A DNA stretch of 64,000 nucleotides from Sabethes cyaneus (GCF_943734655.1 NC_071353.1:22400501-22464500), one strand, 5' to 3'; positions 34,530-47,360 are shown, counted from the first letter of the stretch. A program made the numbers and translations. Notes: generated from the sequence alone by a model not told the origin.

Positions 34530-34962
34530 CTATTTTGATTAAAGCAGAGGAGCTTTTGGTGGGAAAATGTTAGACTGAATACTGGGAAAATCGATCGATC
34601 TGCGGCTAAAAATATTGGGTAGTTTGTGGCAGTGGGACTCCAACCCACAATTTCTCGATTAGTACTCGAGTGCGTTATGCATTTAAACTATACCACACCC
34701 ATGTATTAATTAGTCTCAGATCTAGTTTTGTCCCTACCAGTCCAAGCATTCTATCTTTCGCACACAGTACTAATACTAATAAGTACTAATCGAGAAATTG
34801 TGGGTTGTAGTCCCACTGCCACAAACTACCCAATATTTTTAGCCGCAGATCGAAATTTTCCCAGTATTCAGTCTAACATTTTTCGCACCAAACGGCTCCT
34901 CTGCTTTAATCAAAATAGAGTTTACGTTTGACCGCGAAAAAGTCAGTAACAGTAAAACGAAG
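34530..34962. mobile_element. Palindromic tRNA-derived insertion with 11-bp target duplication
   Basis: AACTGAGAATT occurs on both sides (34519-34529 and 34963-34973). Between them, arms at about 34530-34663 and 34783-34918 are inverted copies: CTATTTTGATTAAAGCAGAG against CTCTGCTTTAATCAAAATAG, and GGGTAGTTTGTGGCAGTGGG against CCCACTGCCACAAACTACCC. The left arm carries a full tRNA-like segment on the minus strand; the right arm carries only its 3' half on the plus strand. It reads as a head-to-head dimer of one short SINE inserted as a unit. Confidence 0.75.
34626..34696 (-). other. tRNA-like sequence (71 nt) inside the palindromic SINE
   Basis: The minus strand gives an acceptor pair GTGGTA/TGCCAC with one wobble, an A box TAGTTTAAATG that fits the consensus, a 5-bp anticodon stem CTCGA/TCGAG with loop GTACTAA (anticodon ACT), and a T arm GTGGG/CCCAC with B box GGTTGGAGTCC. 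An ACT anticodon and the repeat setting argue for a SINE head rather than a working tRNA gene. Confidence 0.55.
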
Positions 34963-35130
34963 AACTGAGAATTACCGATTTGTTAGGTAAGATAAGTAAA
35001 CCAGCAGATAAAGCTTTCAGAAGTTCCTGAGCGGTTCAGTTTTTGAAGCAGAATTTGGTAGTCAATGCGGTTAAAAGCAGCTTTCACAGCTGCGAATTAT
35101 GTACGTTTACCATGTAAAGCATGGCTAAAA

Positions 35131-36255
35131 GTTAACCTGGACGCATAGATCAACCTATAATTTGGAAGTGTCGGAGTGTCGCAAGAAACCCATAAATGAC
35201 TGGATTGCAGTATTATTATTCAGCTTTAAATTTCACAGTATTACCTTATTCCTTTCCCCTGGTTCTGATAAAATCTCGAGCTTTTTTTCTCAATGGAACT
35301 CAGTTTAAGATGAGACTGAATCAGCATGTTTCTTCCACTTTTAACGCATTTTTTAGCACTGTTGACTGACCTGCGGCTTCGTCGCAGTCGTTGTTTGACA
35401 AATCCCCAACATTTTTCAATCGATTGAAACTCCGGTCAATTTGGAGGGATCATCACTTTTGCCACGAAATCGATGTTATTAGTTGCATATCAATCCTGTT
35501 TGTGCGCTTGCTCGAAAGTGTTTGAAGCTATTATTTACAATTTATTTGATGTTCACTGTAAAAAACTATATATCTATTGCACAACACAGATTCTTCCCTA
35601 TTGTGTGGTATGGAACGGAATATCCAAATAGATGCTAGGGTTTATTTCTAATTCCCGTCGTAGTAAGTAAAGCCATTCTAATTTTCATCTTTTGTTGGAT
35701 GGATTTAATGAATACTCCAAAAGTTCTTGTGCTGATTTGACTAAAACTTACCTTCCGATCCGTGCACTTTAAAGTCACTGAAAAGCGATTATTGAAGCAT
35801 TTTATTGAAATTACGCATCTGACTTTATTTCTTAAATTCGTCGTACCGTTTTAAAATTCGTCCATCAAAGTTTTTCATCGTCCGAAGTAAAAATCACAAC
35901 AATGTTTACGAAGCTAACGCGCATGTATTTGTAAAGGACGGCTTGGCAAATGTTATTCTGCAAAATTTCTGCAGGTCAGGCAAGTTTTCCTGGCTGTAGA
36001 ATAACGACAATGCCTTGCGTGAGTTATTTTCATTTATGAATCACGGAAATTAAAACAAATAGCTGACATTTTCTTCTTCGTCGCGCGAAAAAACGTAGGA
36101 AACTTGGCTGGTAGGACTTCTTTAATGATAAAAAGCTTTTAAATAGATCTCAGCTCACTTTGATTGATCGCATATTATAGACAACAAACTAAAATATTAG
36201 GGAATAACTAGTTTTGCATTGTGTGTCATAAAAATACTAATATTTTTAATAATTT
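35131..36255. other. Nothing recognised
   Basis: AT-rich sequence between two Jockey-like fragments. No RT motif, terminal repeat or simple repeat stands out. Confidence 0.4.
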
Positions 36256-37330
36256 GTGTTGGATAGGACGGGAATAGACAATTACGACGATGTAGCAACA
36301 TACCCTATCTATACTGACCTAAAAGCTGCAGTTGATCGTGTCGATCATGGGTTATTTTGTGCAAAATGTGATAAACTCGAAGCTCCCGCTGCAATGGTAG
36401 CATGGTTTGAATCCTACTTACGCAATCGAAAAATTGCTGTAAAGTTGGGTGCATCTCAATCTGGCTGGTTCAGTAACAATTCTGGGCTCCCTCAAGGCAG
36501 CATTCTGGGACCCTTACTGTTTTCATTGTTCGTCAACGATGTTACCAAACTATTACCACATGGCACACGATTGTTGTACGCAGATGACACTAAGATCTTT
36601 CAGTATATCGAAACTCGCGATGATTGCAATAGTCTTCAAGCGCTAATTGATTTATTCGCAGACTGGTGCTCTAGAAATTACATGTCGCTAAGCATTTCTA
36701 AATGCACTGCAATCAGCTTTCACCGTAAAAAGCAGCCTATGGTGGATGACTATCACAGTGATGGAATACTTCTACAACGCTGCGAAGTAGTCACCGATCT
36801 CGGCGTAGTCTTGGATGCTCAACTCCCATTCCGGCAGCAGTATTCTATGATTATCAGCAAGGCTAATCGACAACTCGGACTGATCATGTGAATTCGAAAA
36901 CCCAAGGTACCTTGCGGACCTTGTATTGCTCGCTGGTGCGGTCAATTTTGGAGTCAGTCTGCGCTGTTTGGGATCCTTTTTATGATAATTGGAAAAGCAA
37001 ATCGAATGCGAACAGAAACACTTTGTTTTAAGGATTTGCCGTGCCCTGCCATGAAGAAATTATGACCACCTACCGCCCTATACTGATCTGGGCCTCCTAA
37101 TAGGAATTACACCCGTCGAAAAGCGACGTAAAGATATCATGGCTCGAACTGCTCAAAAAATCCTCGGTGGTAGCTATGATTGCCCAACCATCCTGTCGAT
37201 GCTTCGACTACATTGCCCTCGACGCCTACATATACCCTTGTTACCCTTATGTTTACGAATGAATGGCAAAATCCGTTTCTTCAAGCATTCTTCCATGTAT
37301 AAACTTGATGTCGTTGTTGAGGAAGTAATG
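36256..37330 (+). pseudogene. Jockey-like reverse transcriptase, largest decayed copy
   Basis: A 211-codon frame (36256-36891) holds RT blocks in order: IYTDLKAAVDRVDH (catalytic Asp residue 21), WFESYLRNRKIAVKLG, NNSGLPQGSILGPLLF, the active site LLYADD at residues 106-111 (YADD at 36577-36588), the NYMSLSISKCTAISFHRK block and VVTDLGVVLDAQLPF. After the stop at 36889-36891 the C-terminal connection continues in shifted frames (SILESVCAVWDPFYDNW, MTTYRPYTDLGLLIGITPVE, MARTAQKILGGSYDCPTIL) to about 37330. The 5' half of ORF2, including the endonuclease, is missing. It would copy element RNA at chromosomal nicks if whole; here it is dead by truncation and frameshift. It is close to the copies at 55460-56285 and 62950-63960. 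Confidence 0.88.
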
Positions 37331-38220
37331 AAAGACTCAGTCTTCAGTCCAAAGCTACATATTCCTTGCCATATATGGGCCTTCTTTGCGATTTTTTCAG
37401 AAAACACGAACCTATATTTGCCTGGCACGTCATCACGCCCAGTTGCAATATAACATTTTTAATCGGAAAGTTGCTTGAAACCCATTTTCCCGTAAGTTTC
37501 GACGTCAAAACTTGCTCGTACAAACGCCTTGCATGCTTCTTGACGACCAAATTCTGCCTCAAGTGCCGATTCGGATATTTACTGGCATTGTAAGACCTAT
37601 TGCCTTCTCGAGCGAGGAATATTTGGGGTGGTTTAATAGTTAGCATCGTACCTACTTCTAGCCATATCCCGGATGGAGATAGCAGCATGGGTATTGACGT
37701 ACCTCAATAGCTTCCTCGTTAGCTCTCGGTCCCTAATTTCGGGTTTCTTGAAAGTTCTTTACCGCTTTTCACACCTAGACTCTCCTTATAACCCTTCAGA
37801 ACATTACACACTGTTGAATTTCGATTTTCCAAGTGTTTGTGGTCCGCATCGTGGTGGAATATTTTGACGGAACTTGCACCAGTTGTACTTAATTAACATG
37901 TAAACAGAGTTGTGTCAAAACATTCGAGTTCCTACCACAAGAGGCGTGTACCGGTGACGCACGAGAAGCGTCAAGATTTACTTTTAGTCAGACTTTATGT
38001 ATATTAGGTTTTTGTGGTTTCACAATGCCATACGTTTCTAAATTCGCAAAAATTAAACTTACCTCATTCTTCCGTCATTTCTGCGCGACCCAAGTTACAC
38101 GTTTGATCAGCTGATCTGTAAAAGACTAGTGCGTACTATTTTTGCCTGCTCCTATTCTTGCTCCAATTTACTCTATTAACTATTTCGTGGAAGCAAAGAA
38201 AATCTAATACTATAAGGGCC
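37331..38220. other. Nothing recognised
   Basis: Short overlapping frames on both strands without domain wording. It may include the untranslated 3' end of the preceding retroelement. Confidence 0.4.
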
Positions 38221-39900
38221 TTATATCGCCTGTAACCATCACCAGGCCCCTGACAGGACGTCATGTTTTCGTAGCCAGAATCGCAGCTTCCTCCTATCGC
38301 ACCTCACGAATACTCTCTTATCCGGGGCCGTTACCCATCCTGCGCCAAACGAATTATGTTCCTTCAGTACTGTCGGTCCTAGGCAGTCGTTCTTCAATCC
38401 CCACGAACGCCTGCTGAGCGTGCATCGTCTTCGACAGCGCACACCCAACGGGTGCGGGGTTTACCTCGAAGTCGACGGCCTTTTCCTGCTTCCCTGCTGA
38501 AAATAGTTTTGGCTACTCTTTCGTCGGGCATTCTGGCAACGTGCACAACCCACCGCAGCCTGCATATTTATATACTTGGCACAACTCGTGATTCATGCGT
38601 CTGCGCCATACTTCAATTTTCGCGTCCATGATTCATGTCCGTAAAGGGCCACCGGGAGAATTATTGTTCTGCAGAGCGCCAGTTTTCTGCGAATTTGTAA
38701 ACTACGGGACTTCAGCTGGCTACTTAATCCGTAGAACGCCCGATTCGCGACTGCAATTTGTCGTTTCACTTCGAGGCTTACATCGTTGTCACATGTCACG
38801 AGCATACCAAGGTATATGAATTCCTCTACTACTTCATAGGTTCTCCATCCACTTCCACTTCGGCACCAACACCACTTGGTTGGTATCCCACGTTCCCTGC
38901 CAGCAATCATGTACTTCGTTTTGGCGGTGTTAATGGTAAGCAACAATCTCGCCGATTCCCTTTTAAAAAGCCTGTAGGCCTCTTCCACTGCTCTACGGTT
39001 GATTTCGATGATATCGACGTCATCCGCAAAGTCAAGAATCATGTGAAATTTCGTGATGAAAGTTCCATTCCTTTCCACGTTTGCTCTTCATATTGCAAGG
39101 CAATGTTGAATAGCAGGTTAGAGAGTGCAACCCTTTGCTTCAGTCCATCCAACGTCACGAAAGCGGCTTAGGTCTCATCCGTTATTCTAACGCATGATTT
39201 GAACCCATCCAGCGTCGCACGAATCAGCGTAACTAGTTTCGTCGGAATTTCGTTTGACTGAATCATACGCCGCCTTAAAGTCCACAAACAGATGATGTGT
39301 CTGCAAGTTGTACTCCCGGAACTTGTCTAGTAGCTGACGAGGGGTAAACATCTGATCCGTCGTGGAGCGACCCTCACGAAAGCCAGCTTGGTATTCGCCG
39401 ACGAAGGACTCCGATAACGGTCTTAGTCTGCAGAACAGGATACGGGAGAGCACCTTATAGGCAGAATTGAGCAATGTACATAATTCCTCGATAGTTTCTA
39501 CACTCGAGTCGATGTCCCTTTTTAAAAATTAGGCAAATGAGGCCATCCAACCACTCCTCCGGCATTTGTTCTTCCTCTCAGATCCTGACAATGATCCGGT
39601 GGATTGCTTCGTACAGCCGCTCGCTCCCCGCTTTTAGAAGTTCAGCCGGGAAACCGTCTTTCCCAGCAGCCTTACCGTTTTTCAGCTCACTGATTGCCCT
39701 CTTAACCTGCTCCTGTGTTGGTGGCTCCACAGCTTGACCATGACCAGCTTGAATTCTTATCCTGTCCCTGCTGATCTCCGCGTTTACCTCTCCATTCAAC
39801 AATGTCTGGAAGAGCTCCTTCCACCTGGCTGCTATCGCCGTTTTGTCAGTAAGCAGGTTGCCAGCACTATCATTGCACGTTCCTGCATCTCATCGTTTTG
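38221..39900 (-). pseudogene. RTE-like reverse transcriptase, long decayed copy
   Basis: From high to low coordinates the minus strand gives EQVKRAISELKNGKAAGKDG (39578-39802), a lost YKKG segment, then FCRLRPLSESFVGEYQAGF, GRSTTDQMFTPRQLLDKFRE and HHLFVDFKAAYDSVKR (39187-39474). TLDGLKQRVALSNLLFNIAL follows near 39110, then the active site DFADDVDII in a 161-codon frame (38593-39078) with TAKTKYMIAGRERG, EEFIYLGMLVTCDNDVS and LALCRTIILPVALYGHESW. AVGCARCQNARRKSSQNYF-like and RPSTSR remnants of the C-terminus follow. The endonuclease region beyond 39900 is absent. Frameshifts near 39090, 39180 and 39500 kill it. Motifs fit the RTE clade (JAM1-like elements of mosquitoes are candidates). It is related to 2340-3240 and 54745-55300. 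Confidence 0.88.
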
Positions 39901-41745
39901 TGATGCATTTCATAATCAGCCGCTCGCTCCGAGACAGACGCTGTGTGAGCCGCCCCTTCACCTGGGGTACAGGCACTCAAGTTTGCACCTCCAGGCTTTG
40001 GGGCAGCTAAGTATGTACATGAAACATTTCCAGGATTTGCTGTGGACCCCAAAAAGAAGTTGGTGTTATAGACATAACAACATTCGTGTACAGATGTCAG
40101 TGTCTTGGTTAAAACACTAGCGCGGAGTAAGCCAAGACTCAAACCAGCTACACCAAATTACAGCCAAGACAAGCATCATTAGCGTAGGTCTATCTGGCGT
40201 TAGAGAAAAATTTAAGCGCTTCTGTCATACATTCCGATTATCTTCGTTATAGAGAATCTAAATTATCACAGCAAGAAGGTGTTTTATTCTTGGAAGTTAC
40301 AGAAAATTTGGTTGAGTAGGGTAAAGAACCGGTCTAAGCGGGTCACTGATTGTTTCACCTTATTATGGGTTGACTAATTGGGGGATATCAGCATACCAAT
40401 CTTCTTGCTACCTTTAGTTCTGCAAGCTGTTACCACTAGAAGACACTATTATTAAGCTAAATTTTTGATTTTTCGCTTTAAAAGTTGGAGCGATGGAACT
40501 AATTTTGATCAAACCGAACATATTTTCACCCTCAAGGTGCTTTTTTAAGCAGTCCCGAAATCTGAATTTTTATACGTCCCCATAAAAAATCCCTCGAACT
40601 TTTTCCCCAATTCAGTAAGTTCGCGTTCTTATCCGCGACCTGCTAATCGGCATCTGCATTAATAGATTTGATATTTTTGGTCGGTAGATGCGTAAAATGC
40701 CATCTGTCTAAATTGTTTATCGGGGTATACACTCACCGCACCGCTCGGCAAACGGTATACGTAGTCTCTCTTATTCTCTAGTGTTCTTACGGGAAACTGC
40801 GAGTTTGACGTCTCACTCGCTGTTCATAAGGATAGTTGGAGAACAAAAGAGGCAAACATAGCAGTGCACACGGTTCGAATACAAAACAATGTTGTCAAAG
40901 CAAATAACATTGAAACACATCGTTGCTTCATTAAATCACTAAAGAAAATCGTCGAAAATTATTGAAAAAGCTGTTTTTGCTGTTGTTTTTCATAAAGAAA
41001 AATTAATTTAGAGCATACATTTCTCTTGAAAGTATTGAATTACGTTTTCACCATTGGAGGTTTCAGTTAATTTCAAACCTATAATTCTTATTTCCAGAAT
41101 CGAATCAGTTTTTTGGCAACACGATAGTTTACGAGTTTCATTGCCGTTGCTGCTACTGCTGAACAGGTCCCATCGATTCAGAATTTATTTTCAGTTTTGT
41201 TATAAAATAATAAGATTTCCGGCTAGTAACAAAACTTTAGATTATAGAAAAAACTGTATTGAATAATTTGGTATGTGAATGTTAAGTGCTTGACTTTTAG
41301 AATCACTGAAATCAGTGTTGAAAAATGTGATGAATTGCTTAGTAGCGAGGTGGCGATTGTTTTCAGCAGCTGAAAAATGTACGTTTTTGGACAACAATTT
41401 TTATATCATATTTTCTGTCGGAAACACTGTAAATTAAAACTATGGTTAAGTGATTTATGATGATGTCCTTATCAAAAGATTTTGAAAATATGAATAAAAA
41501 GTGAATTTTTGGCTCATTTATCCTCAGCTGATTAAAACAGGTGACACTGCTTAACTCGTTCCTTACGACCTTACCCTACCACCGATGTACTCTTACTTAG
41601 ACGCGTGGCGACGTACGCGGGTTATTGCTAGTATAGAAATATAGTTTTATGAAATATTTTACAGATTTTGTCGCCGCAGTCTCCTTTAGAATTTTTGAAC
41701 AACATCTGTTAGATTCCAGCATTGGACAAAAGGTAGGAGTCAAAA
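39901..41745. other. Nothing recognised
   Basis: The first ~250 bp may be unrecognisable RTE endonuclease remnant. The rest is AT-rich, without domains. GAAATATTTTACAG at about 41652 is a fair acceptor-like site but no exon follows convincingly. Confidence 0.4.
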
Positions 41746-41749
41746 TGAC

Positions 41750-41950
41750 TACTTGTCAAGCATAGCTACCAATACCCCCCCCCCCTTCCTTTCCGCTCTT
41801 CCCCCTCCTTCACCAAAAATTTTCATTTTCTTTCCCCTACCGTCCCTTCATCAATTGTAGAACCATCGTTTCAAAAAAATATTAATATATGTATGACCTC
41901 ATTCCAAGGTCAAGACTAAAATCTTGAGATTTGTCTATTTAATTTACCAA
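41750..41950 (+). repeat. SINE-tail-like segment related to 62600-62835, with a C11 run
   Basis: CTTTCCGCTCTTCCCCCTCC and later ATATGTATGACCTCATTCCA, AGGTCAAGACTAAAATC parallel CCGCTCTTTTCCCTTC and AAATGTCTGAGCTCATTAAG, AGTCAAGACAAAAAC at 62640-62810. C11 lies at 41775-41785. No tRNA-like head is seen here. Confidence 0.5.
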
Positions 41951-44900
41951 TATTTTGCCTAAAATACACATTATTTTCTCTCTGTAATTCATTTTTGCGA
42001 TTTTTTTCAAGTTTACCAAGAAAACACTGATTTTTACGCACTTCTCTTAAGAATCGTATTTTTAGATTTTCATTTTACCCTTAAAATTTCCTATAATCAT
42101 ATCAACATAGGGTCAGCTGACCTTCCGTTGTCCACAGAATTTATCTCATTTTAATATTCAATTACTCCTAGGGATAACTTCGTATAATAGAACCCGAGAC
42201 GCTCAAGCGATCTCGGTTAACAAACCATGTCAAACATTTATAGTTACCGAAAATGGAAGATTGCAGAATTTCTAGCCTGCTGTATCGTCTGGGGAGCTAA
42301 AACTTTGCCCCTCTTCAAATCACACGTAGGTAGGTACCTAACAAACTTTCACAGTCCATTGTTTCCTCATAATCGACCGCACTTTACCGGTTTGATTTGT
42401 CGACTGTAAATTTCAACATCAACCAAATCCGTTTGCTAGGTTCATTTCTACATAACGCCTGCGGATTCAACCCTTCCGGAAACTTTATTTCTAACGAAGA
42501 CGACACCGACAAACTCGTTCAGTTTCCCCCCGTACTCCGATGTAAAACAAGTCTTGTGTGTTGCTGGGAGAGAAAAAAAACACGGCCGTCATAAATATGT
42601 CGCCTCGACAGGCAGGAACGAACGGAACGACGGCGACGAGAAGAACCAAACTTTGTGGCCAATGTGAATGACGACTAAATAGGATGATACGGCTCGGTAC
42701 GCAGGATGCGAAACGGGAGGTGGGAGGAATATACATGCAGAGTGACTAGCTCAGACAATTGGAAACAAAGCGAGATTGTGGCATGCAGTGATGATGTAGG
42801 TAGACTGCCATTGTAACAGCGAGTTGTCCCGCGTGGAAACTTTGGCTTCGACAGAACGTTAACGCCCGGAGGCTGCAGATGAAACATTTGGCACATGTCA
42901 GAGGAATAGTTTTTGCGTGTAAATTGCCAGTATGTCAATGCAGAGCAAATTTGACGACAAACTTCACCGTAACTAAAACCTAAGCCCCAGCCCCAGGGTT
43001 AAGGGCATATAGTTCTAACAGTTCCTGCTCGCTTTCAGTTTTGTCCAAAATTTCCGAAAGGACGGTCAAAGATACAGCGTTTAATTAGAAGTACTATTAA
43101 TTACATCTTCCCACCTTTTCAGCCGATTGGCAGGATGATCAAATGGAAACATCCGCTGAGCATTCAATTTGCGAGCCTGTCATTCCCAGCCGACGATTGG
43201 AGCGGTCAGCGACAGACAAATGATACGCATCCGGACGGACGTACCGCTGGCTGTTGAGCCGCAAGCAGTAGCAACCTGGAAAGCAAAGCAAGCGGTACTG
43301 GACCGGAACGCCGGCCGTCCAATCGACCGCGACAAACAGCAAACTAAATGGCCCCTTACCCGAATCGATTTGCCGTAATTATCTGAATGTGTCACTTTTC
43401 ATTCGGAAACCCCGCGCCGCTGCTCGACCCCGGGGTTCCGGAACGGACGGTCAGTTCGATTAGAATTTGTCCGGAACAGCTTCCGGTCTAGCAAGGCACG
43501 AAACGGACACACGCCAGCCCAGATGTAGTACAATGGCGAAAACAAAATTACTCAAATTACGTGAAATAATTTCAGTTACCGTCCCTAGTCTGGTCGTCCC
43601 AGGCAGTAAAGTGAGCTAAATCCGAGCAAAAAGGGATCAAATTGGCGAGTGAGTGTGTGTCTCATCTCAAAGCGGATATACATACAATCCGGACAGGTGA
43701 GGACATCACGTTCCGGATGGTATTTACTCCCACTGTCAGTGAGGCAGTAAATTGTTTAGCAAGTGTCACTTTGTAACTTTGTTGTTCGGGGTGTTATTTT
43801 TACGGATTGGTAGGGTTGATTTCAGTACACTGATTTCAGTTAAAATAAAATCAGGTGTGCATGACAAGCTTCGGTTCCATGAGATCTCAACTCACTGAGT
43901 TGATGTGAAATAAATTAGACTAGAGTATATTTAAATTGAGTTTCCCTTGTTTACGGTTTTCCTCACCAAGACCCTGATTAATATTCATTAGTTCGAAAAA
44001 ATTTTCACAGGTCGCACTCAATATTTCAAAACGGGCTCAATTTACATTACAATAAAGCAAGTTATTTCCGTAGTACATTTCTCGGCCATGCAACGAATTT
44101 CATTCTGCTACCCATCAGCCTACCAGCCTACCGGAGGTAGGAAGGAATTTTGACATGGAAAAAATCTCCGAACAGCTCTGTAACTTTTACGTCAGCGTCA
44201 TTCTGCTTTCCTGTTTACCCATTCGCGTCTATGACGATGCTATCGAAGACAACGACGACGACGACGACGGGAGTCCGGCTTTTCGGTTTTCCGGCTCCGA
44301 AGTGTTTCAATTGGCTTTAGTGAGAGTGAACGCCGCCCGCCCGTCGTCATCGTTTTCGAGCTTGATTGATTACCCCGAATCAGTCAAATAAATGAGCCAA
44401 AGTCATTCCGGAGGTCGGGTTTCTTCTGCTCAAGTGCTGCAAATAGAAGCAACATAGCCGTACAGCCAGATCTGTGTGTGCACGTGAACGTGAACATCCC
44501 CTCTAGTACATGCTGGGCATTCCAATAGTGATTGAAGTGAAACTACCTACTGGACACACACTATAGAGCGTGTGATCAGTTTACCTAATGAGACTGTTAT
44601 TAACTGAACGGATTACGCCGGCCAAAGAATGATTAAGCTTGTTGCTTTTGCTGGTCTGCTCTGCCAGCCCTCTGGAAGGAAACAGGACGAGTTACACCGA
44701 AGCCACCGATGATGGATGAGATCCTTCGGATGATGCTCACTGTGGAAGTAATTTGCTGTAATGAAATGTGAAGCCTTTAGGAAAATGATTTCGGGGGATG
44801 ATACACGCGGAGGCTTCTTTTCCCGAGATGAAGATTATGCCGTGCGTCCTGGGCGTTTCCGAAGGGGACTGAATTGTGGCGTAGCATCCATCGTTGGCCG

Positions 44901-45435
44901 TCCGCAATAATGTCTCCCAGGCAGGCTGACGCGTGACGTTGATGATAATAATGATGTTGTTGGTGGTATGGCATTGTTTGAGAAGCAAAAACAGCACAAA
45001 AAGCAGTAGATTTGCTATTCGTTTGGTTGTAATTTCATTTGTAATGAAACAAATAAGTAACAAATTTTGTTTTTTCCAAGGTCTAGACGTTGTTTTTTTT
45101 CTAGCTGTCTCAATAGAATGATGTAAATGAAGAAACTAAAACAATCTTGATAAGATTGATTCTAAACGTTCTAACCCCACTAAATGAAAGTGTGAAGGAG
45201 ACGCATGGTAAACTGTTACCTTATAAGAGGTATCAGACACTTCGAACACTTTTGTAGAAGTGTAAGTTTTTGATGTGCATGTCAATTGCAGTAACTTCAA
45301 CCTTTACAAATCACCAGATTTCAATTCTATGAATTCCAGTTAAACGTTTTACTCGTGGATCGTCGAATTGTTCGATTTTCTCAGCAATATTAACTTTCCT
45401 CATACATATTTTTATATTTCTGGTCTATGTGTGAA
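41951..45435. other. Unique-looking region; two acceptor-like sites and a GAC run
   Basis: No protein domain or transposon end was found. CATCTTCCCACCTTTTCAG at 43104-43122 is a good splice-acceptor match followed by two open frames, but no partner donor or recognisable peptide supports an exon. A short GAC/ACG triplet run lies at about 44250-44269. A 78-codon plus frame at 44155-44391 spans that run and looks accidental. Confidence 0.4.
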
Positions 45436-45439
45436 ACTT

Positions 45440-45715
45440 TTGACACGTTTGACACGTTTCTTGCCTTTTTTGTATCTTTTGATTTTGAATCTTTTAACTT
45501 TAATTTAACTTTTGATTTCTTTTAATCTTAACTTTTTTGAATCTTGACTTTGGACTTTTTTTAATCTTTAAATTTTTCCGATTCCTTTGAATCTACTCTG
45601 TTCTATTTTACTTTACTCCTCTAATACCCCTACACTACTTCTACTCTACTCCAATTCTACTGCTATTCTACTCCTACTCTACTCTTACTCTACTCTTAGC
45701 CGAGCAGGAGAAAAT
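45440..45715. repeat. Low-complexity tract: TTTTGAATC-type then CTACTC-type
   Basis: First a TTTGATTTTGAATC and TTAACTTT mixture, then CTACTCTACT and CTACTCTTACT repeats from about 45610. The CTACTC part matches the arrays at 47095 and 47795. Confidence 0.75.
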
Positions 45716-45719
45716 TACT

Positions 45720-47094
45720 GAAGACTACCTGATCCAAATATTTTTTGATGAATAACTGCATATCTGAATTTGGTATTGACGAGCTTGATATAAGAGGTAA
45801 AATACCTAAAATAATAGCTAAAACTGTTCTTCACACGCCTAAACAATAACTGGTTTTGTTATTACAATATCTAAATGCCAAATGTTTTTGCTTCACGGGA
45901 CATCAATTGAAGTATTATACCTCAATGAGGCATTTACAAGTCATTCTTTGTAGCTTCATAGCTGATTCAGTAATTCATTTGGTATTGTACAAAAATATAA
46001 TATAACTTATAAATAACATATTGAAGTATCATATCTCATCGAGATATTCATAAGTTATTCTTCATAAAAATGCGATAACTAATGAATATCAAATTTAGAT
46101 ATGATAGCTGAATTTGATATTCATTAGGTATGGATGAGGTATTGGCTCATGCTCGGATACTCTATTCCTACTATAGAGTAGGGCACGGCATGCGTGCGAT
46201 GTTTGAAGTTGTCATCAATTTTCGCGCGACAACAACAAAATATATTTTATAGTGATGTAGTAACTCAATGTCTTCACATTCAACTATTCAACATTCAAGC
46301 ATCTGGAATAATAGTGTTATGCAAAAAAAATAAAATCTTCATTCTTCTGATCAAGTGCCGATTCGAACTTTTACCCCACTACCGGGGCAAAAGTGCGAAG
46401 GTCGAATCCATGAAATTAGCACAGTAGCTAACAAAACCATATTATCTTCAATCTATGTTTCGGTATGTATGTTTCGGTATGTTTCGGTAAGGAATATTCT
46501 TAATTTGCAACTTTCCTATTTTGCGCTGGTGTATTGCAGCCTCCGTCAGATCGATACTTTTCCAAACGTTTGCTTTTTGTTTCATCAGCGGAAAAATATT
46601 GATTTTCTTCGGCCAACATCTGTAGAGCACACAGTTTTCTGCAGATCTTCCATTTCTAGTATCTGTAATATAGTGCCTAAAGCTGTATATAATTAGCTAT
46701 ACATTTTTGCCTCATCCATGAATCGCACGTTTGCCTCTGCCGTGAATCGCACTTTTACCCCGCTAGGCGCTTAACGGGGTTTGATTAAATTACGGAAAAG
46801 CGAAATATATTATGTAAGTTCTTTTCACCGTATTTTCAAAACAGATATGTGAGTGATGTAGAACGCTGCTACAAATTTTCAACAAGTAATATCCAAGCAA
46901 TTACATCACAACCGCCCTAAAATAACATTTGCACATAACTCAGCAACTATGATTCGTAAGCAACCAAAGTTTAGGTTAGATTCAAGCTGTCAAAGTAGTC
47001 ACCCATCCAGGCCAATGTAGTCAATTTTCTCGGAATCTGCACCGATAAATCATTGAATCGCACTTTTATCCCCATTGCACTTTTACCCCTCCTT
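45720..47094. other. Repeated phrases, possible unrecognised MITE; no gene
   Basis: GAAGTATTATACCTCAATGA near 45911 recurs as GAAGTATCATATCTCATCGA near 46023. CGCACTTTTACCCC-type phrases occur at about 46365, 46748, 47060 and 47077, and inverted (GGGGCAAAAGTGCG) at 46383, which suggests terminal or subterminal repeats of an element whose limits I could not fix. Confidence 0.45.
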
Positions 47095-47360
47095 ACTCTA
47101 CTACTACTGTACTCCTACTCTACTTCTACTCTACTCGAGCTCTAGTCTTACTCTACTACTCACTAATCTCATTCCTGAAACCAAGCAGTGGAACAAGTGA
47201 CAAGTTGCTTCATCTTACGCATACTACTACCACTCTACTCCTACTTTATTCTTACTCTACCCCTACTCTACTCCTACTCTACTCTTACGCTACTCCTACA
47301 CTACTCCTACTCTACTGCTGCTCTACTGCTACACTACTCCTACTCTACTCTTGCTCAGGG
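47095..47360. repeat. CTACTC minisatellite, first block
   Basis: CTCCTACTCTACTC-type units fill 47095-47160 and 47218-47355. Between them is a non-repeat insert, ACTAATCTCATTCCTGAAAC, that recurs at 47910. Reading frames give artificial LLLYSYST repeats and are not genes. Confidence 0.9.

Larger units (their letters stand above)
34400..35130 (-). pseudogene. Jockey-like reverse transcriptase fragment split by an insertion
   Basis: Minus-strand reading gives AVKAAFNRIDYQILLQKLNR (normally DLKAAFDRIDH) near 35030-35090, then TSESFICW, a 433-bp insertion, and SVELSSTKSYCF followed by YGVPQGSKLGPLL at about 34430-34520. The catalytic YADD block is not found below 34400. Stops and a truncated 3' part make it dead. 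It belongs to the same broad family as 36256-37330 by wording, in the opposite orientation. Confidence 0.75.

Noticed and set aside
34626..34696. Functional tRNA gene with ACT anticodon
   Set aside because: Lies in a palindromic repeat with a half copy opposite, imperfect acceptor stem, and an anticodon not normally used; a SINE head is more likely.
43123..43223. Possible terminal exon after a good acceptor
   Set aside because: Two frames are equally open, the peptide is unrecognised and no upstream exon is seen; kept only as a note in the regional entry.
44155..44391. 78-codon frame with an Asp run
   Set aside because: The Asp run is a GAC microsatellite and no splice or start context supports a gene.
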